From Mucilaginibacter sp. L196 (lineage in GTDB: Bacteria > Bacteroidota > Bacteroidia > Sphingobacteriales > Sphingobacteriaceae): DNA of 64,000 nt. A program made the position numbers and the translations under genes. The DNA lies in NCBI RefSeq assembly GCF_009765905.1, contig NZ_LMUO01000019.1:394541-458540 (forward strand), given 5' to 3'. Numbering within the stretch: position 1 is the stretch's first letter; each line of letters starts with the position of its first letter. The notes under the pieces are model-generated. The model was given only the letters and a program-made list of their open reading frames with translations. It was not told the DNA's origin and did no database searches. Shown one piece after another: positions 17,997 to 26,743 of this stretch.

Positions 17997-19148
17997 ATGA
18001 TGAAGCTAAAATATTTAACAGCACTAATACTAACTGTTGCCTGCGTCTCGGGCATAACGCTTACCGGGCTTGCGCAGCAAAAGCTACCAGGACACCGCAA
18101 AATTTTGAAGGCAATGGAATTGGCCAACGATTACTTTATGAAGAAATGGCCTGATCCGGGGCTGGGTGTAACGGTAAAGGGCATAACGCGCACCAGTAAT
18201 CTGTGGACGCGGGCCGTTTATTACGAAGGACTGATGAGCCTTTACAAGATAGATGCGAAATGGACATTCTATAATTACGCGGTCGACTGGGCGCAAAAGC
18301 ACCAATGGCAACCCCGCGATAAGGCCAATACAAGAAACGCTGATAATCAGTGTTGCGGCCAAACATATCTTGACCTTTATGTTATTGATAAGAAATCGGA
18401 AAGGCTGAGTGGCATTAAGGAATGTATTGATATGATGGTTAACAGCGATAAAAAAGACGACTGGAATTGGGTGGATGCGTTACAAATGGCAATGCCGGTT
18501 TTCGCAAAGTTGGGGGCCATAACCAACGATAACCGCTACTATGAAAAAATGTTCGATATTTACAATTACAGTAAAAATGTACATGGTGGTAACGGCTTGT
18601 ACAACAAAACGGAACATTTGTGGTGGAGGGATAAGGACTTTGTTCCGCCCTATAAGGAACCGAACGGGGCTAGCTGTTACTGGGCGAGGGGAAACGGGTG
18701 GGTATTGGCCGCTTTGGTGAAAGTATTGGAAACCATGCCGGAGGATGGCCCCCACAGAGCGGAATATTTGCAAACCTATAAAGAAATGATTGCTGCACTG
18801 ATTCCGCTACAACGGAAGGATGGATTCTGGAATGTGAGTTTAATGGACTCCACGCATTTTGGAGGTAAGGAACTGACGGGCACCGCATTGTTTACCTACG
18901 GTATAGCCTGGGGTATTAATCATAAGATATTGGATGAAAAGACATACCACCCCGTAGTTGCTAAGGCCTGGAATGCTTTGGCAAACGATTGCCTGCATCC
19001 TGATGGAATGCTGGGCTATGTGCAGGGGACGGGAAAGGAGCCTAAGGATGGCCAGCCATTAGGTTATGATAAAATTCCTGATTTTGAAGATTATGGATTA
19101 GGATGCTTTTTACTGGCGGGAAGCGAAGTTTACAGATTGGCCAAATAG
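17997..19148 (+). CDS. GH105 unsaturated rhamnogalacturonyl hydrolase
   Basis: A 383-residue (alpha/alpha)6-barrel enzyme with a signal peptide to about residue 27 (LTGLAQ). Family marks include NLWTRAVYYEGLMSLY, DDWNWVDALQMAMPVFAKLG with Asp 160 in the place of the catalytic acid of YteR-type enzymes, SCYWARGNGWVLAALVKVLE, PLQRKDGFWNVSL, TGTALFTYGIAWGIN and GYDKIPDFEDYGLGCFLLAG. It hydrates the double bond of 4,5-unsaturated galacturonic acid linked to rhamnose, freeing products made by RG lyases. Last enzyme gene of the PL22-GH106-GH105 operon; a GntR-type regulator follows after 115 bases. A start one Met later at residue 2 is equally possible. Confidence 0.93.
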   Translation: MMKLKYLTALILTVACVSGITLTGLAQQKLPGHRKILKAMELANDYFMKKWPDPGLGVTVKGITRTSNLWTRAVYYEGLMSLYKIDAKWTFYNYAVDWAQKHQWQPRDKANTRNADNQCCGQTYLDLYVIDKKSERLSGIKECIDMMVNSDKKDDWNWVDALQMAMPVFAKLGAITNDNRYYEKMFDIYNYSKNVHGGNGLYNKTEHLWWRDKDFVPPYKEPNGASCYWARGNGWVLAALVKVLETMPEDGPHRAEYLQTYKEMIAALIPLQRKDGFWNVSLMDSTHFGGKELTGTALFTYGIAWGINHKILDEKTYHPVVAKAWNALANDCLHPDGMLGYVQGTGKEPKDGQPLGYDKIPDFEDYGLGCFLLAGSEVYRLAK

Positions 19149-19263
19149 GCTTAAATCTTAACCGGTTTCAGGAACAGTCATCGGTGAAATATGAATTGCT
19201 GACAATAGATTAGCGATGATTTGATTTTATAATATAAATTAGTCAGGTAATTACTTCAGCCCG

Positions 19264-20304
19264 ATGAAATCCGAATTATTTTTTGATTTTATTTCTATTG
19301 ATGAATATGCCGCTACGCCAAAATATCTGCAATTGGTAAATAGCATCGTGCAGGCAGTTGAAGCCGGAAAAATAGCTGCAAATTATCTTCTGCCGTCAAT
19401 TAATGAATTGAGCTACCATTTGGATATTTCCCGCGACACGGCCGAAAAAGGTTACCGGCATCTTAAGAAACTCGGTTTGATTAGTTCGGTACCCGGCAGG
19501 GGATATTTTATTACTAATATCAACTTCATACAGAAGCTCAGAATTTTTCTGTTGTTTAACAAGCTTAGCGCGCATAAAAAAATTATTTACGATGCCTTTG
19601 CAGATGCGCTGGGTAATGATGCTGCCATTGATTTTTATGTTTACAATAACGATTTTAAACTCTTTAAAAAGCTGCTCCTTGAGCGCAGGGATGATTATTC
19701 GCATTATGTGATTATTCCGCATTTTATTGAAGGGGAGGAAAACGAACACAGCATTATTGAACTGCTCAATACTATCCCGAAGGATAAACTGATCCTGATC
19801 GACAAAAAAGTATCCGGGTTAACCGGAGAATACGCTGCCGTATATGAAAATTTTGAAAAAGACATCTATCATGCACTTAACCAGGCCAGGGAACAACTAA
19901 GCAACTACCACACCATTAAACTTATTTTTCCCGATAAGAGCTATTATCCTGTACAAATAATTAAAGGTTTCGAGTTGTTTTGCCGTCAATACGCATTTAA
20001 TCATCAGGTTTTAAATGATGCAGCTTCCGCGCCGATTAGTAAGGGTGAAGTGTTTATCAACTTGTTGGAAGATGACCTGGTGACTTTGCTTGAACGGGTT
20101 ACTGCTATGGAGCTTGTGCTTGGTAAGGATGTGGGCGTTATATCATACAACGAAACCCGCCTTAAAAAAATTCTGCTTCACGGTATTGCTACAATTTCTA
20201 CGGATTTTAAATTTATGGGCAGTACTGCTGCAAATATGGTGATGACTAACTCAAAAGAGCATATTGAAAATCCTTTTTACTACATTAAACGTGCCTCACT
20301 GTAA
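19264..20304 (+). CDS. GntR-type regulator with LacI-like ligand-binding domain (copy 1)
   Basis: A 346-residue cytoplasmic regulator. Residues about 15-85 are a winged helix of GntR type (ATPKYLQLVNSIVQAVEAGK, LPSINELSYHLDISRDTAEK, GLISSVPGRGYFI). Residues about 90-345 resemble a periplasmic-binding/LacI sensor (KLRIFLLFNKLSAHKKIIYD, DVGVISYNETRLKKILLHGI, STDFKFMGSTAANMVMT). A sugar product of rhamnogalacturonan breakdown is the likely effector (inference). It is about 60% identical by eye to the regulator at 35723. Each copy ends a pectin enzyme block on the plus strand, which suggests local control of its block. The inverted repeat at 13658 is a candidate site. Confidence 0.85.
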   Translation: MKSELFFDFISIDEYAATPKYLQLVNSIVQAVEAGKIAANYLLPSINELSYHLDISRDTAEKGYRHLKKLGLISSVPGRGYFITNINFIQKLRIFLLFNKLSAHKKIIYDAFADALGNDAAIDFYVYNNDFKLFKKLLLERRDDYSHYVIIPHFIEGEENEHSIIELLNTIPKDKLILIDKKVSGLTGEYAAVYENFEKDIYHALNQAREQLSNYHTIKLIFPDKSYYPVQIIKGFELFCRQYAFNHQVLNDAASAPISKGEVFINLLEDDLVTLLERVTAMELVLGKDVGVISYNETRLKKILLHGIATISTDFKFMGSTAANMVMTNSKEHIENPFYYIKRASL

Positions 20305-20349
20305 ACGCGAATTAAAGAATCTTTTAGCCCCGTTTATCTTGTTAAGATA

Positions 20350-20370
20350 GTATGCCATTGGCAGGCATAC
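20350..20370. repeat. Palindromic site upstream of hybrid sensor gene
   Basis: GTATGCC at 20350-20356 and GGCATAC at 20364-20370 form a perfect 7-bp inverted repeat around ATTGGCA. It lies 46 bases after the GntR stop and about 225 before the hybrid two-component gene. A related 21-bp element with GGCATA and TATGCC arms is at 25224-25244. Either could be an operator or a weak hairpin. Confidence 0.35.
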
Positions 20371-20594
20371 ATTAATTGTTTAAATAAATTTCACGCATAT
20401 ATTTTTTTCAGATTTTTAATTATCGGGATACTTCAGGATAGCTATACAAGCGGTTTTTTACTAAATTGCAGTACCATTGCGACGTTTAATCGCTAGTAAC
20501 TGTAAACCATTTTATTTTGCAAAGTCAGTTATGTCCAGGCGCTGAGCACGGATGAGCTGATGTCAGTCAGTTTTATCAATATGAGGAAAAAAAA

Positions 20595-23500
20595 ATGAGC
20601 ATAAGACTATTGACCATTCTAACAGGTTCTTTATTGTTTTCACTTTTTTGCAGGCAAGCTCATGCACAGCATAAATTCAACGTTGTACATTACTCAACAA
20701 AGGACGGATTATCACATAACGGCGTCTTATGTATAATGCGTGATCGCGAGGGGTTTATGTGGTTTGGCACCTTTGATGGCATCAATCGTTTTGACGGGCA
20801 CAATTTCGTGGTGTACAAAAGTCGGCCAGGCGACCGCTCACCATTAAAAACCAATAAGATCCGTTATATTGTAGAAGATCAGAAAGGTTATTTATGGATT
20901 CAAACATTTGATTACCAGATATGCCACTTTGATAAAAAAACGGAGCGTTTTTGTGCTATCGCTGATAGTACAAATAAAAAGTTATTTCCGACCCATGTAA
21001 TCATAGATCGAGTCATTGTCGATCCTGTTAATGGGGTTTGGTTACTTACCAAAAATCAGGGCATGTATTATGCTTATACTGATACTTACGGTCATCCTGG
21101 CGTAGTCTATTTCAGTTCAAACAAAGTTGGTTCTGAAAGCTTAAAGGGCGACTTCGTGAACTTTATTGGCTTTGGCCCCAATAACCGGATATGGGTAGGA
21201 ACGGATAAAGGTATAAACTGCCTTAAAAGGAATGGCAGTGAAAATATTCCATCATTTACCAACGATGTGACGACTGAACGGCTTTTTCCAATATGCGGAT
21301 TCTCCAGTGAAACGATGGACGGACAGTGCTTATATTTTGGCACGCAGGACGGACGGCTTTTGAAGTTAGATTACACCAACCGTAAGATAACCACAATACC
21401 TGTTACAAATACTCGCCTGAATGACATTTGCAAATCACAAAATGGTATCCTGTATATATCTACAGAAGGAAAAGGTATTTATTTTTTCGATACTGCCCTG
21501 CTAAAAGCTGAGCTGATACCGGAGAGCGCTAACAATGCTTACTTGTCTGCAACGGAAGACAAAAGTGGTAATATATGGATTGAACCTAAAGAAAATGGCG
21601 TTGTTAGATACAACCGGCAAACAAAAGCCTGGAAGTACTATGAACAACAGCGCGATTTTTCCAGCACAAGCCGTCAGTTTAACGTGGAAACCGATCCGGG
21701 AGGAACTGTATGGGTAAGCATGAAAGGGGGTGGTTTCGGGTATTATAATGATGTTGATGACAAGATTGAATATCTGTTTGATAAACCTAACAGCTCCGAA
21801 CAAAAGTTCTCAAATGTTGTCAATTACTTTTACATTGACAAAAGGGGAGTTATATGGGTAAGCGGAAAAGACGGTGGTGTTAATAAAATAATTTCGTTAG
21901 GTGATAAGTTTAAACAGACATCCTTAACAGCAAATTCCGGTAACAGATCTGCGAATGAGGTGAGGGCGATGATGAAAGATCATGAGGGGCGGCTATGGGC
22001 TTGTACGAAGGCGGGTGGATTATATGTATTCGATCATACAAAACGGGTGAACGTTTTTGCCAGTGGTGGCAATCAGATTGGGAATGTTTACGATCTTCTG
22101 GAGGATACTCGAGGCAATATCTGGCTGGCAACAAAGGGAAACGGGTTGTTTAAAGCTACTCCGAAAGACAAAACAAAAAAAAGCTATATTCTTCAAAATT
22201 TCAGGCATAATGTTAATGATATAAACAGCCTGAGTAATGACGATGTTTATTCTGTTATTGAGGACCATAAACACAGGATATGGATCGCGACTTTGGGAGG
22301 GGGCCTTAACCTTCTTACCCAATCCGGGAATACTGTTATTTTCAATAACTACAATAACACTTTTCATAACTATCCATACAATTGGGCAAAAGGGGTGAGA
22401 TATCTTTGCGAAGACAATAGCGGCAATATATGGGCTGCCACCAATTCAGGATTGCTGATAGTTAATGATGATATAAATGGAAGTTTTCGATTTATCTTTT
22501 ACCAAAAAAAGCCTGGTGATCTATATAGCCTGTCCAACAATAGTGTACAGCATATTTATATGGATCATAAGGGGCGTATGTGGATAGGAACTTTTGGGGG
22601 TGGTTTGGATCTTGCCACTATACCGAATGGTGATATTAACAAGGCGAGATTTAAATCCTATACTGTGGATAATGGCTTATCAAATGATGTCGTCCTGAGT
22701 TTAACCGGTGATCAAGACGGTAATCTTTGGATAGCAACTGCAGGCGGGTTGTCAAAATTTAATCCCTTAAGCCAGTCATTTCAAAATTATGATTCGTTCG
22801 ACGGGCTGCCGGATGCACAGTTTTCAGAATCAACTTGTTTCACTGCAAATGACGGAAGCCTATACTTTGGGTGCACTACCGGATACATCTCGTTTAAACC
22901 ACAGGATATTACCCGCAAGAAGTTAAACGCAAACATGGCATTAACGCATTTGCAACTATATTACAAAGAGGTGTTGCCAGGTGATGAGCACTCGCCTTTA
23001 AAATATGCCATAAATGAAACCCGGACACTTACGTTAAGCCATGATCAAAATGTAATTAGTATAGATTACGCAGTGCTCGATTATCGTGCCGAGAAGGAGG
23101 CTGCCTATTCTTACAAATTGGCTGGTTTTGACACCGATTGGCATAACGTTAACGATCAGCAAAAAGCAACTTACACAAATATCCCGCCGGGCACCTATAC
23201 TTTTTATGTTAAAGGCGTTAATAACGAGCTTTTTAGCAATCAACCTGAAAAGAGCCTTCAGATTATTGTTAAACCACCGTATTACTTAACCATATGGGCT
23301 AAGATATCTTATGTTATACTGGCAATCATCATCGGGTTGATAGCCAGGAATATCATAGTAACGATGATCAGGCTCCGAAATAAAGTACAGATAGAACGCA
23401 AACTGACGGAGATTAAACTGGCTTTTTTTACTAACGTTTCTCATGAACTACGAACACCGTTAACACTTATTGCAGGCCCCTTGCAGGAGCTGGCCGAGGT

Positions 23501-24992
23501 TGAAGGATTATCGGAAAAAAATGAGCAATATTTTAAAGTAATCAACCGCAATGTAAGCCGGATGATGCGTTTTACCAACCAGTTGCTCGATTTCAGGAAG
23601 GTACAAAGTGGAAAAATCCAACTAAAAATAACGGAAAGTGATGTGGTGGCCCTTGCTCATAATGTGGGTGATTGTTTCGCAACAATTGCCGCAGAAAAAA
23701 ACATTTTATTCGATGTTTCCAGCAATCATCCGGTAATAAAGGCTTGGTTTGATGAGGAAAAACTTGAAATTATACTGTATAATCTGCTCTCAAATGCCTT
23801 TAAGTTTTCGCCGTCTGGAAAACTTGTGCATGTTGACATCACTGCTTCTGCAACCGCTGTTGAAGTAAGAGTAGTTGACCAGGGTAAAGGAGTGCCGCCC
23901 GAAAAATTAAAAGAGATATTCGAAATATATCACGAAGATAATTATAATAAAGAGAATCACCTGAAAGGAACCGGTATTGGCCTTGCATTGGCTAAAGGTT
24001 TAGCGCTGAGTCATAAGGGTAGTTTACATGCTGAACTAAACGAATATGGCGGTTTAACGCTCATTTTAACACTTAAACCCGGATATTTACATTATAATAA
24101 GGAAGAGCTGATGTATGCTCATGCAACAGATGCCCCCAACTACGTTCATCCTGATGCCAATGAATTTGATAATTCATTTTTGGATATTAAAACCAATCAT
24201 TCAACAGAGGTTCCTCTGGTATTAATTGTGGAAGATAACCCGGACCTAAGATCGTTCCTTAGCATGAAACTCGCGGAGAACTATCGCATTCAAATTGCTC
24301 AGGATGGGTTGGAAGGATTGGCAATGGCGAGAGAATCATTCCCCGACCTTATTATCAGCGATGTCTTAATGCCGCGAATGGACGGTATACAGATGCTGGA
24401 TGAGCTAAAAAATGATTCGCTTACCAGCCACGTTCCGCTGATATTGCTTACCGCAAAGTCATCAGTTGAAAGCCGTATTGAGGGCCTGAAATATGGCGCC
24501 GACATCTATATGACCAAGCCATTCAATAATAAAGTGCTGATTGCTTCAATTGATAATTTACTCAAATCAAGAAAACGATTATTTGAAAAAATTGCTGGTA
24601 TAGCTGACAAGGCAGTTTTTACTTATGAACCGGAAAATTTAATCACTACATCAAAGGATGAAGAATTTTTGAAAGATGTTATTAAGCTTGTAGAAGATAA
24701 AATGACTGATCCGAATTTTAATATTGATGAAGTAGCGGCTGGCATTGGTATGGGCAGGACCACCTTTTATAAAAAGTTGAAAAGTCTTACTTCTTTAAGC
24801 CCTGTCGAATTTGTCCGTGAATTACGGATCAAACGTAGTAAGCAATTGCTTGATACCGGTATGTACACCATCTCAGAGGCCGGTTATATGGCTGGATTTA
24901 ATAGTCTGGCTTATTTCAGTACTTGCTTCAAGGAGAAATATAAATTATCGCCCTCCGCATATTTAAAAAAAATAAAGGAGACAACCGTGTAA
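20595..24992 (+). CDS. Hybrid two-component system (HTCS) sensor-regulator
   Basis: A 1465-residue protein joining sensor, kinase, receiver and transcription factor. Signal peptide about 1-24 (CRQAHAQ). Periplasmic two-propeller sensor at about 27-790 with many Reg_prop repeats (REGFMWFGTFDGINRFDGH, KGRMWIGTFGGGLDLA, DGNLWIATAGGLSKFN), then a Y_Y_Y domain at about 830-880. Transmembrane helix about 898-920. HisKA with the phospho-accepting His 950 in FFTNVSHELRTPLTL; HATPase about 1050-1165 (NLLSNAFKFSPSG, GTGIGLALAKGL); receiver about 1206-1320 with Asp 1256 in LIISDVLMPRMDG; AraC helix-turn-helix about 1370-1463. HTCS proteins bind oligosaccharides in the periplasm and activate adjacent PULs, so it probably controls the PL1 and SusC/SusD genes downstream. 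Confidence 0.95.
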   Translation: MSIRLLTILTGSLLFSLFCRQAHAQHKFNVVHYSTKDGLSHNGVLCIMRDREGFMWFGTFDGINRFDGHNFVVYKSRPGDRSPLKTNKIRYIVEDQKGYLWIQTFDYQICHFDKKTERFCAIADSTNKKLFPTHVIIDRVIVDPVNGVWLLTKNQGMYYAYTDTYGHPGVVYFSSNKVGSESLKGDFVNFIGFGPNNRIWVGTDKGINCLKRNGSENIPSFTNDVTTERLFPICGFSSETMDGQCLYFGTQDGRLLKLDYTNRKITTIPVTNTRLNDICKSQNGILYISTEGKGIYFFDTALLKAELIPESANNAYLSATEDKSGNIWIEPKENGVVRYNRQTKAWKYYEQQRDFSSTSRQFNVETDPGGTVWVSMKGGGFGYYNDVDDKIEYLFDKPNSSEQKFSNVVNYFYIDKRGVIWVSGKDGGVNKIISLGDKFKQTSLTANSGNRSANEVRAMMKDHEGRLWACTKAGGLYVFDHTKRVNVFASGGNQIGNVYDLLEDTRGNIWLATKGNGLFKATPKDKTKKSYILQNFRHNVNDINSLSNDDVYSVIEDHKHRIWIATLGGGLNLLTQSGNTVIFNNYNNTFHNYPYNWAKGVRYLCEDNSGNIWAATNSGLLIVNDDINGSFRFIFYQKKPGDLYSLSNNSVQHIYMDHKGRMWIGTFGGGLDLATIPNGDINKARFKSYTVDNGLSNDVVLSLTGDQDGNLWIATAGGLSKFNPLSQSFQNYDSFDGLPDAQFSESTCFTANDGSLYFGCTTGYISFKPQDITRKKLNANMALTHLQLYYKEVLPGDEHSPLKYAINETRTLTLSHDQNVISIDYAVLDYRAEKEAAYSYKLAGFDTDWHNVNDQQKATYTNIPPGTYTFYVKGVNNELFSNQPEKSLQIIVKPPYYLTIWAKISYVILAIIIGLIARNIIVTMIRLRNKVQIERKLTEIKLAFFTNVSHELRTPLTLIAGPLQELAEVEGLSEKNEQYFKVINRNVSRMMRFTNQLLDFRKVQSGKIQLKITESDVVALAHNVGDCFATIAAEKNILFDVSSNHPVIKAWFDEEKLEIILYNLLSNAFKFSPSGKLVHVDITASATAVEVRVVDQGKGVPPEKLKEIFEIYHEDNYNKENHLKGTGIGLALAKGLALSHKGSLHAELNEYGGLTLILTLKPGYLHYNKEELMYAHATDAPNYVHPDANEFDNSFLDIKTNHSTEVPLVLIVEDNPDLRSFLSMKLAENYRIQIAQDGLEGLAMARESFPDLIISDVLMPRMDGIQMLDELKNDSLTSHVPLILLTAKSSVESRIEGLKYGADIYMTKPFNNKVLIASIDNLLKSRKRLFEKIAGIADKAVFTYEPENLITTSKDEEFLKDVIKLVEDKMTDPNFNIDEVAAGIGMGRTTFYKKLKSLTSLSPVEFVRELRIKRSKQLLDTGMYTISEAGYMAGFNSLAYFSTCFKEKYKLSPSAYLKKIKETTV

Positions 24993-25108
24993 CCTTGCGA
25001 TAGCCACCGGTAGCCAAAAAGTGAGGTTTTTGATGTAAAATCGATGTTTTTCGTCAAAAAATGAAAACTTTTCGTCAATTTTTGAAACCCCTGTTTTCTC
25101 TTTTTAAT

Positions 25109-25116
25109 TAGGTTTG
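25109..25116 (+). promoter_or_regulatory. Candidate -7 box upstream of PL1
   Basis: TAGGTTTG matches TAnnTTTG exactly. A TTTG at 25081-25084 is 24 bases upstream, a little far for a -33 element. The leader motif begins about 55 bases later. Confidence 0.5.
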
Positions 25117-25194
25117 CCCTTAACCAATTATGATTCGGGTACCGCGCTGGTGGCACCTGATACAATCTTTTATAAACCAATTAACTAAGTAATT

Positions 25195-25350
25195 ATGAGG
25201 AAATACTGTTTCCCTTTTTATCAGGCATATGCTATTGGTATGCCGGTACCCGGTGCGCCGACATTAGACTTGATCAAAAACAAAAGCATTGTTTTGACAA
25301 GATATGAACACATTCTATTCTGGATTTTTCAAATCACGAGCAACTATTGA
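25195..25350 (+). CDS. Possible 51-residue leader ORF or SusC-start remnant
   Basis: ATG 25195 follows the leader motif TATAAACCAATTAA by ten bases and begins ATGAGGAAATAC (MRKYCFPFYQ), the way several genes in this window begin. The frame is open for 51 codons and ends 3 bases before the PL1 start at 25354. The product has no signal peptide or family resemblance. It may be the decayed start of a gene that once used this leader, or a short upstream ORF affecting PL1 translation. Coding status is uncertain. Confidence 0.25.
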   Translation: MRKYCFPFYQAYAIGMPVPGAPTLDLIKNKSIVLTRYEHILFWIFQITSNY

Positions 25351-25353
25351 TTT

Positions 25354-26604
25354 ATGAAGCACATTTATTTATTATCATTTATTTCTTTCTTTTCATTTGC
25401 CGCTTTTGGCCAACAGTTATCCTTTCCGGGGGCAGAAGGTTTCGGCCGGTTTGCCTCTGGCGCCCGTGGTGGTAACGTTTATAAAGTAACCAATCTCAAT
25501 GATTCTGGCAACGGCTCTTTTCGCGATGCTGTTAGCCAACCCAAGCGCACCGTCATCTTTGATGTTTCGGGAGTGATTAAAATAAACGAAAAGATAAAAG
25601 TTGCACCTGATATTACCATTGCCGGACAAACGGCGCCGGGTGCCGGCATTACCGTTTATGGCAATAGTGTTTCTTTTAGCAGTAACAGTATTGTTCGTTA
25701 TATGCGTTTTCGCGGCAGCGACAACATGCCGCGGGGGGCCTGTGTAGTAGTAGCGGATAGTCTTGATAAATTGATACTGGATCACATTTCGATCGAGTGG
25801 GGCCGCTGGGACAATCTTCACATAAAAAACAGTACCAATGTAACCCTGCAATATTGCATGGTGGCTGACGGTATAAACCCGCAGCGGTTTGGCGCACTGC
25901 TTGAGAACCCACGGTTTGTTACCATACATCACTGTTTATGGGCCGACAATCAGAGCCGCAACCCGAAAGCTAAGGCGAAGATTGAGTATGTAAACAATGT
26001 TATATATAACTGGGGAGTGAGCGGTTTGGTAGGAGGCCACTCGGCTGAAGATCATTACCAGGATATTGCAGGAAACTATTTTATAGCCGGACCAAACTCA
26101 AGTAATAATTTTTTGGCCATGTTTACGGCTACTGACCACGTTTATCAACATGATAATATGGTGGACATGAATAAGGACGGAATACTGAATGGCCGTGCCA
26201 TTACTACCGAAGAGTTTGTAAAAGAAAAAGCCACGCTGCTCAGCCAGCCTACCTTGCTCACAGCAAACGATGTAAAGATCGGTACACCTAAAGATGCTTA
26301 TAAAATAGTGATCGCACAAGCTGGCGCTTCGTTAAACCGGGATGCGATAGATAACCGTATTCTGGGCTATGTTACCAGCTTAGGTAAAGCTGGTAAGATC
26401 ATTAACAGTGTGGTTGAAGCTGGTGGTCAGCCAGAGGTGATTGAAGTACGCACCAATCTGAAAGATCAGGATGGAGACGGTGTACCTGACGATTGGGAAA
26501 TCTCCAACCATCTTAATCCTAATGATCCTGCTGATGCGCAAGCGGTGAACGCGAGTGGTTATAGTAACCTTGAGATTTATTTAAATAGTCTTGTAAAAAT
26601 GTGA
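25354..26604 (+). CDS. PL1 family pectate lyase
   Basis: A 416-residue secreted enzyme with a signal peptide to about residue 19 (FAAFGQ). The right-handed beta-helix shows PL1 features: LSFPGAEGFGRFASGARGG, VYKVTNLNDSGNGSFRDAV, RTVIFDVSGVIKI, ITIAGQTAPGAGITVYG, IVRYMRFRGSD, KLILDHISIEWGRWDNLHIK and VTIHHCLWADNQSRNPKAKA. Near residue 372 DQDGDGVPDDWE is a calcium-binding loop of thrombospondin type 3 or dockerin-like form. It would cleave homogalacturonan by beta-elimination, making unsaturated oligogalacturonides that PL22 and GH105 can process further. It lies between the HTCS and a SusC/SusD pair in the same orientation. Confidence 0.9.
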   Translation: MKHIYLLSFISFFSFAAFGQQLSFPGAEGFGRFASGARGGNVYKVTNLNDSGNGSFRDAVSQPKRTVIFDVSGVIKINEKIKVAPDITIAGQTAPGAGITVYGNSVSFSSNSIVRYMRFRGSDNMPRGACVVVADSLDKLILDHISIEWGRWDNLHIKNSTNVTLQYCMVADGINPQRFGALLENPRFVTIHHCLWADNQSRNPKAKAKIEYVNNVIYNWGVSGLVGGHSAEDHYQDIAGNYFIAGPNSSNNFLAMFTATDHVYQHDNMVDMNKDGILNGRAITTEEFVKEKATLLSQPTLLTANDVKIGTPKDAYKIVIAQAGASLNRDAIDNRILGYVTSLGKAGKIINSVVEAGGQPEVIEVRTNLKDQDGDGVPDDWEISNHLNPNDPADAQAVNASGYSNLEIYLNSLVKM

Positions 26605-26743
26605 TTGTCCGAAGAAAAATACAGGTTCCCGTGTATGGTTGCCGGTAGCCAATGATTATTCCCAATATAATATCCGAAAAGTAAATGTACCCGGAACTGC
26701 ATAACCAGCACTTCCATAAATCCTTAACCAATTAATTTATTTT

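Larger units (their letters stand above)
24993..25353 (+). promoter_or_regulatory. Promoter/leader region between HTCS and PL1
   Basis: A 361-base gap. It contains CCGGTAGCCAA at 25007-25017 (repeated at 26642-26652), the -7 box TAGGTTTG at 25109-25116, the leader motif TATAAACCAATTAA at 25171-25184, an inverted-repeat element at 25224-25244 and a 51-codon ORF at 25195-25350. The order of -7 box then leader motif fits a transcription start near 25122. Confidence 0.5.

Noticed and set aside
25417..25932. 171-codon minus-strand ORF inside PL1
   Set aside because: Antisense shadow of a well-supported pectate lyase; no recognisable domain or promoter.
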